Assembly (NCBI RefSeq): GCF_017183135.1
Contig: NZ_JADDXW010000009.1
Location: 62,001 to 126,000 of the forward strand
From: Aurantimonas marina
Lineage (GTDB): Bacteria; Pseudomonadota; Alphaproteobacteria; Rhizobiales; Rhizobiaceae
Direction: 5' to 3'
DNA length: 64,000 nucleotides
Both the position numbers and the translations under genes were made by a program. This document shows, piece after piece, positions 37,452 to 47,024 of this stretch. How positions within the stretch are numbered: position 1 is the stretch's first letter; every line of letters begins with the position of its first letter. A model generated the notes under the pieces. It was not told the DNA's origin and searched no databases. It saw only the letters and a list, made by a program, of their open reading frames with translations.

Positions 37452-39491
37452 TCACCCCCGCTCGTGGAAATGGTCGTAAATCGATTTCGCCATCGTGGCC
37501 GAGACACCTTCGACCCCCCGCAAATCGTTCAAACCCGCCCGTGAAACGGCCTTTGCAGTGCCGAAATGGTGAAGCAGCGCACGTTTGCGGCTCGGTCCGA
37601 TACCAGCGATCTCGTCGAGTGGATTCTTGACCAGATCCTTCTTGCGCCGCGCCCGGTGCGAGCCGATCGCGAAACGGTGCGCCTCGTCGCGTAGCCGTTG
37701 CAGGAAATACAGCACCGGATCGCGCGGCGGCAGCGAGAACGGCTCGCGGCCTTCGGTGACGAATCGTTCGCGCCCGGCGTCACGATCGACGCCCTTGGCG
37801 ACGCCGATCGTGGTGACCTTGTCGGCGATGCCCAGTTCGGCGAGGATCGCGCGCACCGCGGAAATCTGACCCTTGCCGCCGTCGATTAGAACGAGGTCGG
37901 GCCATGCCGGCATCACAGCGTCAGACAGCGCGTCGTCATCATCCTCGTCATCGGGGTCAGGCGCTTGGGGGCCTTCTGCGTGTTCCTTCAGCAGCCGCGA
38001 AAACCGCCGCGTCATGACCTCCTTCATCATGCCGAGATCGTCGCCCGGCGTGATGTCCACGCCCTTGATGTTGAACTTGCGGTACTGATTCTTGGCGAAC
38101 CCCTCCGGCCCGGCGACGATCATCGCGCCGACCGCGTTCGTGCCCATAATGTGGGAATTGTCATAAACCTCGATTCGCCGAGGCGGGTGGGGCAGGGAAA
38201 AGGTCTCCTGCAACCCTTTGAGCAGCCGCGCCTGGGACGAGGTCTCCGCGAGCCGACGCCCGAGCGCCTCACGGGCGTTGGCGGCGGCATGGTCGACCAG
38301 ATCCTTCTTCAGACCGCGCGAGGGCACAGCGACGTCGACGCGCCGTTCGGCCCTGACGCTGAGGGCTTCGGCCAGCAGCGCTTCGTCCTCGACATGGATC
38401 GGCATCAGGATCAACCGGGGCGCCGGTTTGTCGTCGTAAAATTGGGCCAGGAAGGCTCCCAGCACCTCGGCTGACTCCAGCGAGGGATCGGCCTTCGGAA
38501 AATAGGCCCGATTGCCCCAGTTCTGTCCGGTGCGGAAAAAGAACACCTGGATCGAGGTAAGCCCGCCCTCCTGATGGATGGCGAAGACGTCCGCCTCCTC
38601 GATGCCGGCGGGATTGATGCCCTGATGGCTCTGGACGTGCGAGAGCGCGGCGAGACGGTCACGGTAGACGGCGGCGCGCTCAAAATCGAGACCTTCCGAG
38701 GCTTCCTGCATCGCGGCGGCCATGCCGCTCTTGATCTGGTTCGAGCGGCCGGAGAGGAACGCCTTCGCCTCGTTCACGAGGCCCTGATAATCGTTGATCC
38801 CGATCTCGCCGGTGCAGGGCGCCGAGCAGCGTTTGATCTGATAGAGCAGGCAAGGGCGCGTCCGGCTTTCATAGACCGAATCGGTGCAGGTTCTGAGCAG
38901 GAACGCCCGTTGCAGCGAGTTGATCGTGCGGCCCACCGCGCCGGCTGAGGCGAAGGGGCCGAAATAGCTGCCTTTTCGCGAGCGCCCGCCGCGATGTTTC
39001 ATGATGGCCGGCGCCTCGTGATCCTCGCTGACGAGGATGTAGGGGAACGACTTGTCGTCCCGCATCAGGACGTTGAAGCGCGGTCTCAGGCGTTTGATCA
39101 GATTGGCTTCAAGCAGCAGCGCCTCGGTCTCGGTGCGCGTCGTGACGAATTCCATCTGCCGCGTTTCGCGGATCATGCGGGCGATGCGCTGGGTGTGACC
39201 GCCCATCCGCGTGTAGCTCGTCACGCGCTTCTTCAAGGAGCGTGCCTTGCCGACGTAGAGAACCTCGCCATCCTTGCCGAACATGCGGTAGACGCCGGAC
39301 TGGTTGGGCAGGCGCTTCGCCAGTGCCGCGATCAACTCGGCCCCGACAAGATCGCCGGCGACGAATTTCCCGGCATCGTCCCAGTCGATCGCCGCGGTCA
39401 GCGAGGCGCCGATCGCGGTCGCCGTAGCGCTCGTGGCGTTCCCCGTCTCGGGGACCAGCTCGTCGTCGAAGTCTTCGGTTTCGGCAGTCAT
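37452..39491 (-). CDS. uvrC: Excinuclease ABC subunit C
   Basis: Makes both incisions in nucleotide-excision repair. The 679-residue protein has a GIY-YIG domain ([20 protein letters not shown], from about 65), a UVR motif ([18 protein letters not shown]), an RNase H-like domain ([13 protein letters not shown] and the VLIDGGKGQ segment) and C-terminal helix-hairpin-helix repeats ([17 protein letters not shown]). An acidic DPDDEDDDD insertion precedes the RNase H core, and about 60 residues precede the nuclease domain. The ATG at 39491 has AGGA five bases upstream. Confidence 0.95.
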   Translation of the reverse strand: MTAETEDFDDELVPETGNATSATATAIGASLTAAIDWDDAGKFVAGDLVGAELIAALAKRLPNQSGVYRMFGKDGEVLYVGKARSLKKRVTSYTRMGGHTQRIARMIRETRQMEFVTTRTETEALLLEANLIKRLRPRFNVLMRDDKSFPYILVSEDHEAPAIMKHRGGRSRKGSYFGPFASAGAVGRTINSLQRAFLLRTCTDSVYESRTRPCLLYQIKRCSAPCTGEIGINDYQGLVNEAKAFLSGRSNQIKSGMAAAMQEASEGLDFERAAVYRDRLAALSHVQSHQGINPAGIEEADVFAIHQEGGLTSIQVFFFRTGQNWGNRAYFPKADPSLESAEVLGAFLAQFYDDKPAPRLILMPIHVEDEALLAEALSVRAERRVDVAVPSRGLKKDLVDHAAANAREALGRRLAETSSQARLLKGLQETFSLPHPPRRIEVYDNSHIMGTNAVGAMIVAGPEGFAKNQYRKFNIKGVDITPGDDLGMMKEVMTRRFSRLLKEHAEGPQAPDPDDEDDDDALSDAVMPAWPDLVLIDGGKGQISAVRAILAELGIADKVTTIGVAKGVDRDAGRERFVTEGREPFSLPPRDPVLYFLQRLRDEAHRFAIGSHRARRKKDLVKNPLDEIAGIGPSRKRALLHHFGTAKAVSRAGLNDLRGVEGVSATMAKSIYDHFHERG

Positions 39492-39876
39492 GTCATCCTG
39501 GGCCGGCCCGCGCAGCTCAGCGCTCGGCCGGACTCTCTGGAAAATGCGTTGCGGACGCGATCGGCTCATGCCCGTCCGTTTCTATCATCTGGTTTCTTAT
39601 ATGATTGCGAGAAATCGGAAATTCACGGGGCTTTCAGTGGACAACCCGCCTGCCGGAATGCGCCGTTAGCAGGTCAGTGACGCTCAAGTGGCAAATCGGC
39701 AACGACGACAAAAAATTCATCGACTGCCACACGATGGCTCGAGACAGGTCCTGTTTGCCTGACACAACGCACCCCATCTACTGACGATGAATGTGATGTC
39801 ATTTCGACAAGAGCGTTCCGGACCTGATCGGCTCCACGAGAGCAGAATCTGGTCGGTTGAAAGTGGGAGAAGCCCT
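39492..39876. other. Divergent intergenic region uvrC / omp
   Basis: About 385 bp between divergent uvrC and the Omp25-like gene. A TATAAG-like -10 on the minus strand near 39597 could serve uvrC but lacks a good -35. The omp frame stays open back to 39787 without coding character. No RNA gene, repeat or extra ORF is supported. Confidence 0.4.
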
Positions 39877-40545
39877 ATGGTGACGCCGCTTCGACATTTG
39901 GTGATCAGCTTGGCCGCCGCGCTGTTGGCGACGTCGGCCCATGCGGCAGATGCCGTTTTTGACAGCCCGCAGTCACCCATGACGACCCCGCTTGCGCCAT
40001 CCGTTCCGATTCACGTGTGGTCCGGTCCCTATGCGGGTGCCTTCGTCGGCTACAACACCTCCAATTTCGATCAATCCGGCGGTGCCGAATTCGACGGTGA
40101 CGGCTTCGTCGGGGGTGTCTACACCGGCTACAATCTGCAGACCGACCGCATCGTCTACGGTATCGAGGCCGACATCGGCGGCTCTAATGTGGACGGTCGC
40201 GGCGTCAACGGTGCCGTCGGTGCGCCAATCGACGCGGAAACCAATATTTTCGGATCGCTGCGGGCCAGAGCCGGCGTCGCGGTCGACCCGTTTCTCGTGT
40301 TCGCGACCGGCGGCGTCGCCGCATCCCGCAACGAATTGTCGTTGAATGGCGCGTCCGACAGCCAGACCAGCGTCGGTTATACGCTCGGAGCCGGCGTCGA
40401 GGCCAAGATTTCCGACAATGTGACGTCGCGGCTGGAATATCGCTATTCCGACTTCAGCAGCGAGACCTACGACCTTGGCAATACCAGCGTCTCGTCGGGC
40501 TTCGATGAACATTCGATCCGCGCCGGCATCGCGCTGAAATTCTGA
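39877..40545 (+). CDS. Omp25/Omp31-like outer-membrane beta-barrel protein
   Basis: A 222-residue precursor with a signal peptide ending in AHA (about residue 23), then the family entry motif WSGPYAGAFVGY and alternating aromatic strands, finishing with GIALKF whose C-terminal phenylalanine is the BAM recognition signal. This resembles the small eight-stranded Omp25/31 family of Hyphomicrobiales, abundant surface proteins linked to envelope integrity. The ATG at 39877 is preceded by GGGAG. A second, broken family member lies at 47198-47977. Confidence 0.88.
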   Translation: MVTPLRHLVISLAAALLATSAHAADAVFDSPQSPMTTPLAPSVPIHVWSGPYAGAFVGYNTSNFDQSGGAEFDGDGFVGGVYTGYNLQTDRIVYGIEADIGGSNVDGRGVNGAVGAPIDAETNIFGSLRARAGVAVDPFLVFATGGVAASRNELSLNGASDSQTSVGYTLGAGVEAKISDNVTSRLEYRYSDFSSETYDLGNTSVSSGFDEHSIRAGIALKF

Positions 40546-40583
40546 AGCCGGCCGGACCGTCGGGCGACCTTGGCGTGTGACTC

Positions 40584-41183
40584 TTACGCCGCGCGAGGCT
40601 GCAGTTCCTCGTAAGCAGGGAAGCTTTCGGGGAACTGTTTGAGCCATTGCGCGAGCTTCGGCCGCTCGCTCTCGATCTTTCCAGCAAAGCGGAATGCCAT
40701 CCAGCCGAGCAGGCCTGCCAGCGCGAAATGGGCGGTCGTCGGTTCGTTGGAGAACTCATCGATATGGTCTTCGAGGAACGCCAGGCCACGATCGGCCTTG
40801 CGCTTCTGCTTGTCGACCCAAGCCTGATGGCGCTTTTCCTCCGGCCGGTAACGCACTTCGTAGACTGTGAGAATCAGCGCATCGCCGACCCCGTCGGCGG
40901 CGGCCTCGAAGGTCTTGACCGATCGCCAGGCGTCGAGCTCCTGCGGAACCAGCTGGTTACCGCTCATCCGGTCGAACAGGTCGCAGATGACGCGGCTGTC
41001 ATAGACCGAGGTGCCGTCGTCGAGGACCAGAACGGGGATTTTGCCGAGCGGGTTGGCGGAGGTGAGTTCCACCGGCTCGGCCGACGTGTCGACCGCGATG
41101 CTTTCGATCTCGATCCCGCAATGACGCGCGGCCATGCGGGCCTTGGCCGCGAAGGGCGAGGCGGAGGAGTAATACAGACGCAT
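40584..41183 (-). CDS. Glutathione S-transferase family protein
   Basis: A 199-residue protein with an N-terminal thioredoxin-like domain (MRLYYSSASPFAAKARMAA, then NPLGKIPVLVLDDG with the cis-proline, and YDSRVICDLFD with the glutathione-binding D-S) and an all-helical C-terminal domain. Position 9 or so offers Ser rather than Cys as the likely catalytic residue. Substrate unknown. The ATG at 41183 is chosen because the fold begins there; it lies 14 bp after the secreted-protein gene and may share its transcript. Confidence 0.88.
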   Translation of the reverse strand: MRLYYSSASPFAAKARMAARHCGIEIESIAVDTSAEPVELTSANPLGKIPVLVLDDGTSVYDSRVICDLFDRMSGNQLVPQELDAWRSVKTFEAAADGVGDALILTVYEVRYRPEEKRHQAWVDKQKRKADRGLAFLEDHIDEFSNEPTTAHFALAGLLGWMAFRFAGKIESERPKLAQWLKQFPESFPAYEELQPRAA

Positions 41184-41197
41184 GTGATGGATCGACC

Positions 41198-41734
41198 TTA
41201 TTTCGTGACATAGCCGGGACTGGTGCGTCCCGCCGCCGGGAACCGGCGAAGCGACTGGCAATCGGCGCCATAGATATGCCACTCGTCAAGTCCCAGCACG
41301 CAGCCCTCGGCCCGCCACGATTTGACCGGCGAGAACCTGCCAAGATGGCTGCCTGCCGCGGCAAAGCCCATCGGGTGCTCGATGACGTAGTAGACGGTCC
41401 GCTGCTTGCCGTCGGAAATCAACGCCGTCGCCTGGCAGTATCGGCGCTCGATCGGACTGCTGGGCAGTGGCTCGTCCAGCCTTTGCGGAAAGTAGCCGGT
41501 CTCGATCATGCCGCTGAATTCCAAAATTTCGAGCTTGGTTTTGAGCATGCGGGGGGCACCGTATTCGAACTGGTCTTCGACCTGCGCCAGCACCTCAGCG
41601 TCGTCGCAGGCCGGCACATTGGCGCTCGCGACGGCGGGCGCCTGCAAGCGTTGCATGTCGGCGGCGATCGTCGGGCCGGTCATCGCCAAGCTGGCGAGGG
41701 ACGCGGAGAAAAGAGCGGTAAGGAGACGGCGCAT
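41198..41734 (-). CDS. Exported four-cysteine protein, function unknown
   Basis: A 178-residue protein with a signal peptide (MRRLLTALFSASLASLAMTG, cleavage after about IAA). The mature part holds exactly four cysteines (C43, C100, C145, C159), which suggests two disulfides in the periplasm. Segments such as KLEILEFSGMIETGYFP and QRTVYYVIEHPMGF suggest a compact alpha/beta fold. I do not recognise the family. It lies upstream of the GST gene on the same strand. The ATG at 41734 is chosen for the signal peptide; the frame continues to 41773. Confidence 0.75.
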   Translation of the reverse strand: MRRLLTALFSASLASLAMTGPTIAADMQRLQAPAVASANVPACDDAEVLAQVEDQFEYGAPRMLKTKLEILEFSGMIETGYFPQRLDEPLPSSPIERRYCQATALISDGKQRTVYYVIEHPMGFAAAGSHLGRFSPVKSWRAEGCVLGLDEWHIYGADCQSLRRFPAAGRTSPGYVTK

Positions 41735-41799
41735 GATGGGGACTCGCTGCGATAGGACTGATCCGATCGACAATTAGCATGAAAACGATCTCGGCGCCG

Positions 41800-42642
41800 T
41801 CAGGCCTTGGCGGGAGGAGGCGCAAAAACCTCATATGTTGCCCCGGGGTCGCGCCTCAGCACCGGCAGCAGCGCTTTGAGGACGGCCTCGGCTTCCTCGG
41901 CGAACACGAAGGGCGGGTTGATCACCGCCATTCCGGTGCCGACGAAGCGCTGGTCCGCCGAATAAGGCTCGCGGAAGAATTCAGCCACCACCATGTCGGC
42001 GATACCGAGCGCGCGAAGCCCTTCATGCAGCGCATTCACCGTCTCCCGGCGTTTCAGCGGATACCAGATCGCGTAGATCCCGCCGGGCCAGCGGCGCAGC
42101 GCCCTGCCAAGCGCCAGGACGATATCCTCCACTTCACTCGGCTTTTCGAAAGGCGGGTCGATCAGCACGAGACCACGCTTTTCCTTTGGCGGCACATGCG
42201 AGCCAAGGGCTAGCCAGCCGTCGAGCTCGATCGCCTTGGTCTGGATGTCGCCGGCGAACACCGCTTTCAGCACCGTCGCCTCCTCGGGATGAAGCTCGTA
42301 GGCGGACAGACGATCCTGCGGGCGCAAGAGGCGTCGCGCGATCAGTGGCGAGCCAGGATAACGATCCTGTTCCATGTCCGGCTGTAACGCATTGAAATAA
42401 GGCGCAAAGAGAGGGTTCGTCGCCAATTCGGCAGCAGCGCTGAGGCGGCCGACTCCCTCGGCATGTTCCCCGGTTCGCACGGCCTCCTTCGCCGACAGCG
42501 CATAGAGCCCGCGTCCGGCATGGGTGTCGAAGACGCGAAACGGCTTGTCCTTGCGCTTCAGATATTCGATCAGCCGGCTCATCAGCACATGCTTCACGAC
42601 ATCCGCGAAATTGCCCGCGTGATAGGCATGGCGGTAGTTCAT
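41800..42642 (-). CDS. rlmJ: 23S rRNA (adenine2030-N6)-methyltransferase RlmJ
   Basis: Methylates A2030 of 23S rRNA. The 280-residue protein starts with the family signature MNYRHAYHAGNFADVVKHV, has the FDTHAGRGLYAL SAM-binding segment and the catalytic DPPFE motif in LVLIDPPFE. Start at 42642 from the conserved N-terminus; the frame runs back to 42825. Divergent from the reductase gene. Confidence 0.94.
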   Translation of the reverse strand: MNYRHAYHAGNFADVVKHVLMSRLIEYLKRKDKPFRVFDTHAGRGLYALSAKEAVRTGEHAEGVGRLSAAAELATNPLFAPYFNALQPDMEQDRYPGSPLIARRLLRPQDRLSAYELHPEEATVLKAVFAGDIQTKAIELDGWLALGSHVPPKEKRGLVLIDPPFEKPSEVEDIVLALGRALRRWPGGIYAIWYPLKRRETVNALHEGLRALGIADMVVAEFFREPYSADQRFVGTGMAVINPPFVFAEEAEAVLKALLPVLRRDPGATYEVFAPPPAKA

Positions 42643-42843
42643 CCTGCTCTCGTTCCTTGGTCCCGCCGCGGGGCGCATTGCTGCTCCCCCGTTAGCGTTC
42701 CGGTGGTACGCCAGCGCCTGAACAGGAGCTTTCGTGGCGAACGCTGCGTTCATGCCCCTTACCGCATTGCGGCAATACCCCATCTTCGACAGCGAAATGA
42801 GGGCGGCCTCCGTCCGTCTTGGCATTCACGAAAGGACACCGCA

Positions 42844-43956
42844 ATGGTTCAGTCGAAACTGTTTCAGCCCGTCGATCTCGGCCCTATCAAGCTCGCCAAC
42901 CGCGTCGTCATGGCGCCGCTGACCCGCAGCCGCGCCAACGAGGCGGGCGTGCCGAACGACCTGCACGTCGAATATTACCGTCAACGGGCGAGCGCGGGGC
43001 TGATCATTGCCGAGGCGACCAACATTTCGCCCGAAGGTCGCGGCTATGCCTGGACGCCCGGCATTTTTTCCGACGAGCAGGTCGCGGCTTGGAAGAAGGT
43101 GACGGATGCCGTCCATGCAGAGGGCGGCAAGATGTTCCTGCAGCTCTGGCATGTCGGTCGGGTGTCCCACCCCGATTTGCAGCCCGGCGGCGCGCTGCCC
43201 GTCGCCCCATCGGCGATAAAACCGCAGATGCAGGCCTTTACCGCCAATGGCCTCAAGGACGCAGAGACCCCTCGGGCGCTTGAGCGGGACGAATTGCCGC
43301 GCATCGTCGCCGACTATGCGAAGGCGGCGGAAAACGCCAAGGCGGCCGGCTTCGATGGCGTCGAGATCCACTCGGCCAATGGCTATCTTCTCGACCAGTT
43401 CCTGCGCGACGGCGCCAACCAGCGGACCGACGATTACGGCGGCTCGATCGAAAACCGTATGCGTTTCCCGCTGGAAGTCGTCGACGCGGTGGTCAAGGTC
43501 TGGGGTGCCGACCGGGTCGGCATCCGCATCTCGCCGGTAAGCCCGGCGAACGATCTTCGCGACAGCGATCCCGAGCCATTGTTCACGCGCTATGTCGAGG
43601 AATTGTCGAAGCGCAAGCTCGTCTATCTCCATGTCATCGAGGGAGCGACGCGCACCGAGCGCGATCCGCACGCCTTCAAGGCGTGGACCCTGAAGGATCA
43701 TTTCGACGGCCTCTATATGGGCAACAACCGCTACGATCGCGAGCTCGCGATCGAGCGCGTCGAGGCCGATGAGGCCGATCTCATCTGCTTCGGCCGGCCG
43801 TTCATCTCCAATCCGGATCTGGTGGCGCGGCTCGAAATCGATGCGCCGCTGGCCGAATGGGACGAGGCGACGTTCTATGGCGGCGGGAAGGAAGGCTATC
43901 TCGACTATCCCGCGATGAGCGAGGAAGAGCGGGCCCGCTACGCCAAGGCCGCCTGA
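42844..43956 (+). CDS. Old-yellow-enzyme family alkene reductase
   Basis: FMN-dependent reductase of the NemA/OYE family, which reduces activated C=C bonds or nitro groups with NAD(P)H. The 370-residue TIM barrel shows LFQPVDLGPIKLANRVVMAPLTR at the start, the WHVGRVSHPDLQPGG flavin segment, VEIHSANGYLLDQFLRD with the His/Asn pair, and YGGSIENRMRF. The physiological substrate is unknown. AAGGA precedes the ATG and a strong terminator follows, so it is probably monocistronic. Confidence 0.93.
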   Translation: MVQSKLFQPVDLGPIKLANRVVMAPLTRSRANEAGVPNDLHVEYYRQRASAGLIIAEATNISPEGRGYAWTPGIFSDEQVAAWKKVTDAVHAEGGKMFLQLWHVGRVSHPDLQPGGALPVAPSAIKPQMQAFTANGLKDAETPRALERDELPRIVADYAKAAENAKAAGFDGVEIHSANGYLLDQFLRDGANQRTDDYGGSIENRMRFPLEVVDAVVKVWGADRVGIRISPVSPANDLRDSDPEPLFTRYVEELSKRKLVYLHVIEGATRTERDPHAFKAWTLKDHFDGLYMGNNRYDRELAIERVEADEADLICFGRPFISNPDLVARLEIDAPLAEWDEATFYGGGKEGYLDYPAMSEEERARYAKAA

Positions 43957-43984
43957 TCGGGCGGCGGCGACTGAGCCAGGGCGA

Positions 43985-44013
43985 GGGTCGGAACGCAAGT
44001 TCCGGCCCTTTTT
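43985..44013 (+). terminator. Intrinsic terminator of the alkene reductase gene
   Basis: A 10-bp stem (one G-T pair) closed by a GCAA tetraloop, followed by five T residues, then CTT. It lies 29 bp after the stop. Confidence 0.92.
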
Positions 44014-44116
44014 CTTGCGCGGCGACCAATGCCCCGTGGGCTTCCACTGCGCCACGAATGGCTCCGATCGCCAATATGAATTTTGGCGGCGCGGCCGGCT
44101 GCGGTATGGATCGGGG

Positions 44117-46234
44117 ATGAACAAGCCGCTCCCCGTCGCCATCGGGCACTCAGCCTGCCCGCATGACTGCCCGTCCACCTGCGCCCTCGACGTCGAGCTG
44201 GTCGACGGCCGCACGATCGGCCGCGTGCGCGGCGCGGCGGCGAACGACTACACGGCCGGGGTGATCTGCGCCAAGGTTGCCCGCTATGCCGAGCGCATCC
44301 ATCACGAGGACCGGCTGTTGAAGCCGCTGCAGCGTGTCGGCGCGAAAGGCGAGGGCGGTTGGCGCGAGATCGGCTGGGACGATGCACTCGACCTGGTGGC
44401 GGAGGAATTCCTCAAGGCCGAAGCCAAGCACGGATCGGAGGCGGTCTGGCCCTATCAATATGCCGGGACGATGGGCCTGGTGCAGCGCGACGGCATCCAC
44501 CGCCTGCGCCACGCCAAGCGCTATTCCGGCCAGTTCGACACGATCTGCACCAACATGGCCTGGACCGGCTGGTTCGTCGGCGCCGGCGCGATGCGGGGCG
44601 CCGACCCGCGCGAGATGGCCAAGTCCGACTGCGTGGTGATCTGGGGCACCAACGCCGTGGCGACGCAGGTCAATGTCATGACCCACGCGGCGAAAGCCCG
44701 CAAGGAGCGCGGCGCTAGGATCGTCGTCATCGACATCTACGACAACGCGACCATGAAGCAGGCCGATTTGGCGCTGAAGCTCAGGCCCGGTACCGATGGC
44801 GCGCTCGCCTGCGCGCTGATGCACATCGCCTTTCGCGACGAAACGGCGGACCGGGATTATCTCGCCCGCTACACCGACGATCCGGCCGGACTCGAAGCCC
44901 ATCTCGCGACCCGCACGCCGCAATGGGCGGCGGCGATCACGGGGCTCGGCGTCGAGGAGATCGAGGCCTTCGCGGCGCTGATCGGCCACACGCAGCGCAG
45001 CTATTTCCGCCTCGGCTACGGCTTTACTCGCCAGCGCAACGGCGCCGTGGCGATGCATGCGGCGATGTCGATCCCGGCGGTCTACGGCCATTGGCAATAT
45101 GAGGGCGGCGGCGCCTTCCACTCCAACTCCGACATCTTCGGCCTCGACAAGAGCGAGATCATGGGCACCGCCTATCGCGACCCGTCGATCCGCTTTATCG
45201 ACCAGTGCCGAATCGGGGCGGCGCTGACCGGCGATGCCGAGGCGCTGTGCGGCGGGCCGCCTGTCACCGCGATGCTGATCCAGAACACCAACCCGGCCAA
45301 TGTCTGCCCTGACCAGCGGCTGGTGCGGCGGGGCCTTGCCCGGGACGACCTGTTCACCTGCGTCCATGAGCAGTTCATGACCGATACGGCGAAGCTCGCC
45401 GATCTGGTGCTGCCGGCGACGATGTTCCTGGAGCATGACGACATCTATCGCGGCGGCGGTCAGAACCACATCGTCCTGGGTCCGAAGCTCGTCGAGCCGC
45501 CGGAGACGGTGCGGGCCAACCATTTCGTCTTCGAGGAACTGGGCAGGCGCCTCGGCGTCGCCGACCGGCCGGGTTTCGGTCTGACCGAGCGCGACCTCAT
45601 CGACAACATGGTGAAGGCAGCCGGCCACGCGGAGGGTTACGACGGGCTGAAGCGCGATCGCTGGATCGACTGCCAGCCGCCCTTCGCGGAGGCGCATTTC
45701 CTGAACGGTTTCGCCTGGCCGGACGGCAAGTTTCGGTTCAAGCCGGACTGGACCGGCGGCCATGCGCCGAACCGGCCGCCGGACAGCCTCGGGCCGCAGG
45801 GGCCGGTCGCGGGTCTGCCGATGTTTCCGGATCATGCCGAGCTGATCGAGGCGGCCGACGCGTCGCATCCTTACCGGCTCGCGACGTCACCGGCGCGGCA
45901 GTTCCTGAATTCCACCTTCGCCGAGACCACGGGCTCGCGCTCGCGGGAAGGGGCGCCCGAAGTCATGATCCATCCCGAAGACGCGGCGCGTGAGGGGTTG
46001 GTCCCGGGCGATATCGTGACGATCGGCAATGTGAGGGGCGAGGTCCGGCTGACGTTGGGCGTCAGCGAGACGGTGAAGCCGGGCGTTCTCGTTCATGAGG
46101 GGATTTGGGCGAATACCGATTTCCTCGACGGGGAGGGGATCAACACCCTCACCGGCGCCGATCCGGTGGCGCCCTTCGGCGGCGCGGCGTTCCACGACAA
46201 TCGGGTGTGGCTGGGTACGGCGCCGAGACGATGA
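44117..46234 (+). CDS. Molybdopterin-dependent oxidoreductase
   Basis: A 705-residue member of the DMSO-reductase superfamily. Cysteines C14, C18, C22 and C51 (ACPHDCPSTC, GVICAK) form the N-terminal [4Fe-4S] site; the molybdopterin-binding domains follow, and the C-terminal dinucleotide-binding domain begins around YRLATSPARQFLNSTF. No twin-arginine or other signal is seen, so it is probably cytoplasmic. The Mo ligand cannot be assigned with confidence, and the substrate is unknown. No partner subunit (iron-sulfur, membrane anchor or maturation chaperone) is adjacent. The ATG at 44117 has a GGATCGGGG stretch directly before it. Confidence 0.9.
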   Translation: MNKPLPVAIGHSACPHDCPSTCALDVELVDGRTIGRVRGAAANDYTAGVICAKVARYAERIHHEDRLLKPLQRVGAKGEGGWREIGWDDALDLVAEEFLKAEAKHGSEAVWPYQYAGTMGLVQRDGIHRLRHAKRYSGQFDTICTNMAWTGWFVGAGAMRGADPREMAKSDCVVIWGTNAVATQVNVMTHAAKARKERGARIVVIDIYDNATMKQADLALKLRPGTDGALACALMHIAFRDETADRDYLARYTDDPAGLEAHLATRTPQWAAAITGLGVEEIEAFAALIGHTQRSYFRLGYGFTRQRNGAVAMHAAMSIPAVYGHWQYEGGGAFHSNSDIFGLDKSEIMGTAYRDPSIRFIDQCRIGAALTGDAEALCGGPPVTAMLIQNTNPANVCPDQRLVRRGLARDDLFTCVHEQFMTDTAKLADLVLPATMFLEHDDIYRGGGQNHIVLGPKLVEPPETVRANHFVFEELGRRLGVADRPGFGLTERDLIDNMVKAAGHAEGYDGLKRDRWIDCQPPFAEAHFLNGFAWPDGKFRFKPDWTGGHAPNRPPDSLGPQGPVAGLPMFPDHAELIEAADASHPYRLATSPARQFLNSTFAETTGSRSREGAPEVMIHPEDAAREGLVPGDIVTIGNVRGEVRLTLGVSETVKPGVLVHEGIWANTDFLDGEGINTLTGADPVAPFGGAAFHDNRVWLGTAPRR

Positions 46235-46433
46235 CCATGCCGCGACACGACCGTTTTTGTGCGCCCAATGGTTTTTGCTGATACGTGGCGGACCAGGGAA
46301 TCAAGGCTCGATAAAGCGTTCGGAATGACCCACAACTTGCAGCACGGGTCTCAACCTTTCGCGGTCTTGCTATTTCCGCATGAACGGACGGTCCTGCAAC
46401 GCGATCCGTCAGCCGTATACCGCCGTCGCTGGC

Positions 46434-46871
46434 TCAGCCCCCGGCGGGCGCTTCGCGCCATTCCCGCAGCGGGAAGACGCGGTCATAGGCCCAGTTGAAG
46501 GCGAGAGCGTAGAACGCGTAGAAGGCGGCGAAACTGACATCCATCAAGAACGCCTCGACGACGCTGATCTGCAGATACAGCGCGATGACCGGCAGAAGGA
46601 AGGCCAGCAGACAGACCTCGAACAGAATCGCATGGATGACACGGATGAGCAGCGTCTTGCGTGTGCTCGAGCGCAGCCGCTGCATCAGATGATCAAAACC
46701 GAGGTTGTAGAGATAGTTCCAGATTGTCGCGGTCGTTGCGCCGATGACGGTGACAACGCCGATATCGGCGAAGGGTATATTAAACAGCCACGCGCCGATT
46801 GGCGTGGCCAGCGCCAGCCCGATGATCTCGAAGCTGATCGCATGGCGGATACGGTCGGCGGTTGAGCGCAT
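46434..46871 (-). CDS. PACE-family multidrug/biocide efflux protein
   Basis: A 145-residue protein with four membrane helices made of two tandem bacterial-transmembrane-pair (BTP) repeats. Each repeat opens with the same motif: RIRHAISFE near residue 7 and RVIHAILFE near residue 77. Glu15 falls exactly where AceI, the chlorhexidine exporter of Acinetobacter, has its essential glutamate. Family members export chlorhexidine, acriflavine or short diamines by proton exchange; the natural substrate here is unknown. The ATG at 46871 has GAGGG upstream; the frame runs on into the purN remnant, which is not part of the gene. Confidence 0.85.
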   Translation of the reverse strand: MRSTADRIRHAISFEIIGLALATPIGAWLFNIPFADIGVVTVIGATTATIWNYLYNLGFDHLMQRLRSSTRKTLLIRVIHAILFEVCLLAFLLPVIALYLQISVVEAFLMDVSFAAFYAFYALAFNWAYDRVFPLREWREAPAGG

Positions 46872-47024
46872 GGCGACCCTCAGTTTCCGGAACCGGGTCG
46901 TCCCGGCAAAGTCATCTGGGAGAAAGGTCGTCCTTCTCGGCTCATATGGACCTGTGGCGGCGAATTGCAAAGCTTGCGCGTGCGGCGACAGGTTGAAAAA
47001 GACGACCTCAGCCGTTTGCCGGGC

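Noticed and set aside
44150-45868. 572-codon minus-strand open frame
   Set aside because: Lies wholly antisense to the molybdopterin oxidoreductase, whose motifs are clear; no domain, start site or codon pattern supports the antisense frame.
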